A stretch of 8,494 nucleotides of DNA from Spirochaetaceae bacterium. Lineage in GTDB: Bacteria; Spirochaetota; Spirochaetia; Treponematales; Breznakiellaceae. The translations under genes and the position numbers were made by a program. Below the pieces are notes generated by a model. It searched no databases. It had not been told where the DNA came from and saw nothing but the letters and a program-made list of their open reading frames with translations. The stretch spans positions 1-8,494 of the forward strand of contig JAITJK010000029.1 of assembly GCA_031278935.1 (NCBI GenBank), given 5' to 3'. Within the stretch, counting starts at the first letter, position 1, and each line of letters starts with the position of its first letter. Positions 7,388-8,494 of this stretch are shown one piece after another.

Positions 7388-8494
7388 AGAAGGCTTTTCC
7401 CTTGTCCAAGACCCAGCTAGAAGACCTGGTTTGCCGCTATCCTACCCCGTTCTATCTCTATGACGAGGCGGGGATCCGCCAAAACGCCCAGGCCATCCTC
7501 AAAGCCTTTTCGATTTTTCCTGCCTTCAAGGAACATTACGCGGTGAAGGCCCTGCCTAACCCCTTTATCCTCAAAATCCTGGCGGAAGAGGGCTTTGGGG
7601 CGGACTGTTCCAGTCTCCCGGAACTGTTGTTGGCCGAGCAAGCGGGGATCCGGGGAGAGGATGTGATGTTTACCTCTAATGAGACCCCCATACAGGAATA
7701 CCGCGCTGCCTTGGACCTGGGGGCGGTTATCAATCTGGACGATTTCACCCATATTGCTCTCCTAGAACAAAAGGCCCAGATCCCGCCGCTCATTTCCTGC
7801 CGGTATAATCCCGGCCCCCTCAAGGGGGGCAACGCCATCATCGGGAAGCCCGAAGAGGCCAAGTATGGTTTTACCCGGGAACAGCTCCTTTCGGCCTTCC
7901 CCTTGCTGCGGGATAAAGGGGCCCGGCGTTTTGCCCTGCATACCATGGTGGCGTCCAACGAGCTTAAGCCTGAGTACCATATTGAGACTGCGCGGATTCT
8001 CTTTGAGCTGGCCGTGGAATTGCGGGAAAAGACGGGGATCCGACTAGAATTCGTGAACCTCGGGGGAGGCGTCGGCATTCCCTATACCCTGGAACAGGAG
8101 CCGCTGGACTACGACTACCTTGCTGCGGGGGTCAGACAGGCCTACGACGAGATTATTCGCCCGGCGGGGCTCGATCCCTTGGGGATCCACACCGAATGGG
8201 CCCGGGTGGTAACCGGCCCCTACGGCTGGCTGGTGGCCCGGGCCATTCATCGCAAGCATATCTACCGAGAATACATAGGCCTGGACGCGTGTATGGCGGA
8301 CCTTATGCGCCCGGCCCTGTACGGGGCCTATCACCACCTCACCATAGCGGGCAAGGAGGACGCTCCCTGTACGGAAACCTACGACGTGGTGGGGAGCCTC
8401 TGTGAGAACAACGATAAATTCGCGGTCCAGCGGAAGCTCCCGGTGATTGAGACTGGAGAATCCTCCGGGGACTTGGTGATCATCCATGACGCCG
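7384..8494 (+). CDS. lysA: Diaminopimelate decarboxylase LysA, C-terminus beyond the window
   Basis: The first 370 codons of a fold-III PLP decarboxylase that converts meso-diaminopimelate to lysine; the family is about 410-420 residues, so roughly 50 are missing at the right edge. The PLP lysine is Lys55 in HYAVKALPNP. The PLP phosphate loop is NLGGGVGIPY (225-234), and the active-site cysteine region from the partner subunit is GSLCENND with Cys340. Two motifs differ from textbook LysA: the HxHxGS strand reads LHTMVASNEL (185-194), and the usual E-(P/C)-G-R reads EWAR (271-274). The flanking text (PEYHIETAR, VTGPYGWLV, MRPALYGAYHH) belongs to a LysA-like clade that I recall from various anaerobes. 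The start overlaps the asd stop by 4 nt and has only a weak ribosome site (AGGGG), consistent with coupling. A relaxed substrate range or another amino-acid decarboxylase activity cannot be excluded. Confidence 0.87.
   Translation, partial: MKKAFPLSKTQLEDLVCRYPTPFYLYDEAGIRQNAQAILKAFSIFPAFKEHYAVKALPNPFILKILAEEGFGADCSSLPELLLAEQAGIRGEDVMFTSNETPIQEYRAALDLGAVINLDDFTHIALLEQKAQIPPLISCRYNPGPLKGGNAIIGKPEEAKYGFTREQLLSAFPLLRDKGARRFALHTMVASNELKPEYHIETARILFELAVELREKTGIRLEFVNLGGGVGIPYTLEQEPLDYDYLAAGVRQAYDEIIRPAGLDPLGIHTEWARVVTGPYGWLVARAIHRKHIYREYIGLDACMADLMRPALYGAYHHLTIAGKEDAPCTETYDVVGSLCENNDKFAVQRKLPVIETGESSGDLVIIHDA

Noticed and set aside
7464..8188. Repeated GGGGATCC stretches in lysA (for example at 7468, 7645, 8036 and 8182)
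   Set aside because: Each is an in-frame GGG-ATC codon pair (Gly-Ile) with chance flanks; no regular spacing or extended repeat is present.

Overview
This window is ordinary protein-coding bacterial chromosome, GC-rich by eye (I estimate a little under 60% and have not counted). It has four complete large genes, a fifth whose start I moved inward, and one gene cut off at each edge. No rRNA, tRNA, CRISPR array, insertion sequence or phage gene was seen. The HD-hydrolase family, the periplasmic VWA protein and the sugar-polymer genes would fit a free-living or gut spirochaete (Treponema-like), but no marker gene is present, so this assignment is a weak inference.

Layout. Positions 1-140 (minus) carry the first 46 codons of a GH51 alpha-L-arabinofuranosidase. 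After about 200 bp comes a secreted von Willebrand A (VWA) protein (344-1486, minus). A 215 bp divergent region holds a candidate promoter and a doubtful 27-residue ORF. It leads into a plus-strand cluster of three genes with 16-18 bp gaps: an SDR-family protein with a long N-terminal extension (1702-3018), an HD-domain metal-dependent hydrolase (3035-3850) and the glycogen debranching enzyme GlgX (3869-6028). A 258 bp gap rich in inverted repeats, with a candidate promoter, separates these from aspartate-semialdehyde dehydrogenase asd (6287-7387). The diaminopimelate decarboxylase gene lysA (7384 to beyond the right edge) overlaps asd by ATGA.

How the genes work together. asd and lysA are an early and the last step of lysine synthesis by the diaminopimelate route and look translationally coupled. 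GlgX trims alpha-1,6 branches from glycogen, and the arabinofuranosidase removes arabinose from plant polymers, so the neighbourhood leans towards carbohydrate use. The SDR and HD proteins have no assigned substrate.

The most notable observation is that the SDR-family protein appears to lack the catalytic tyrosine (Asn326 in its place) and has a broken NAG motif, while keeping its cofactor-binding features. It may be a pseudoenzyme, such as a dinucleotide sensor or partner protein, encoded directly before the uncharacterised HD hydrolase. I see no clear case for a wholly new multi-gene system beyond that pair.
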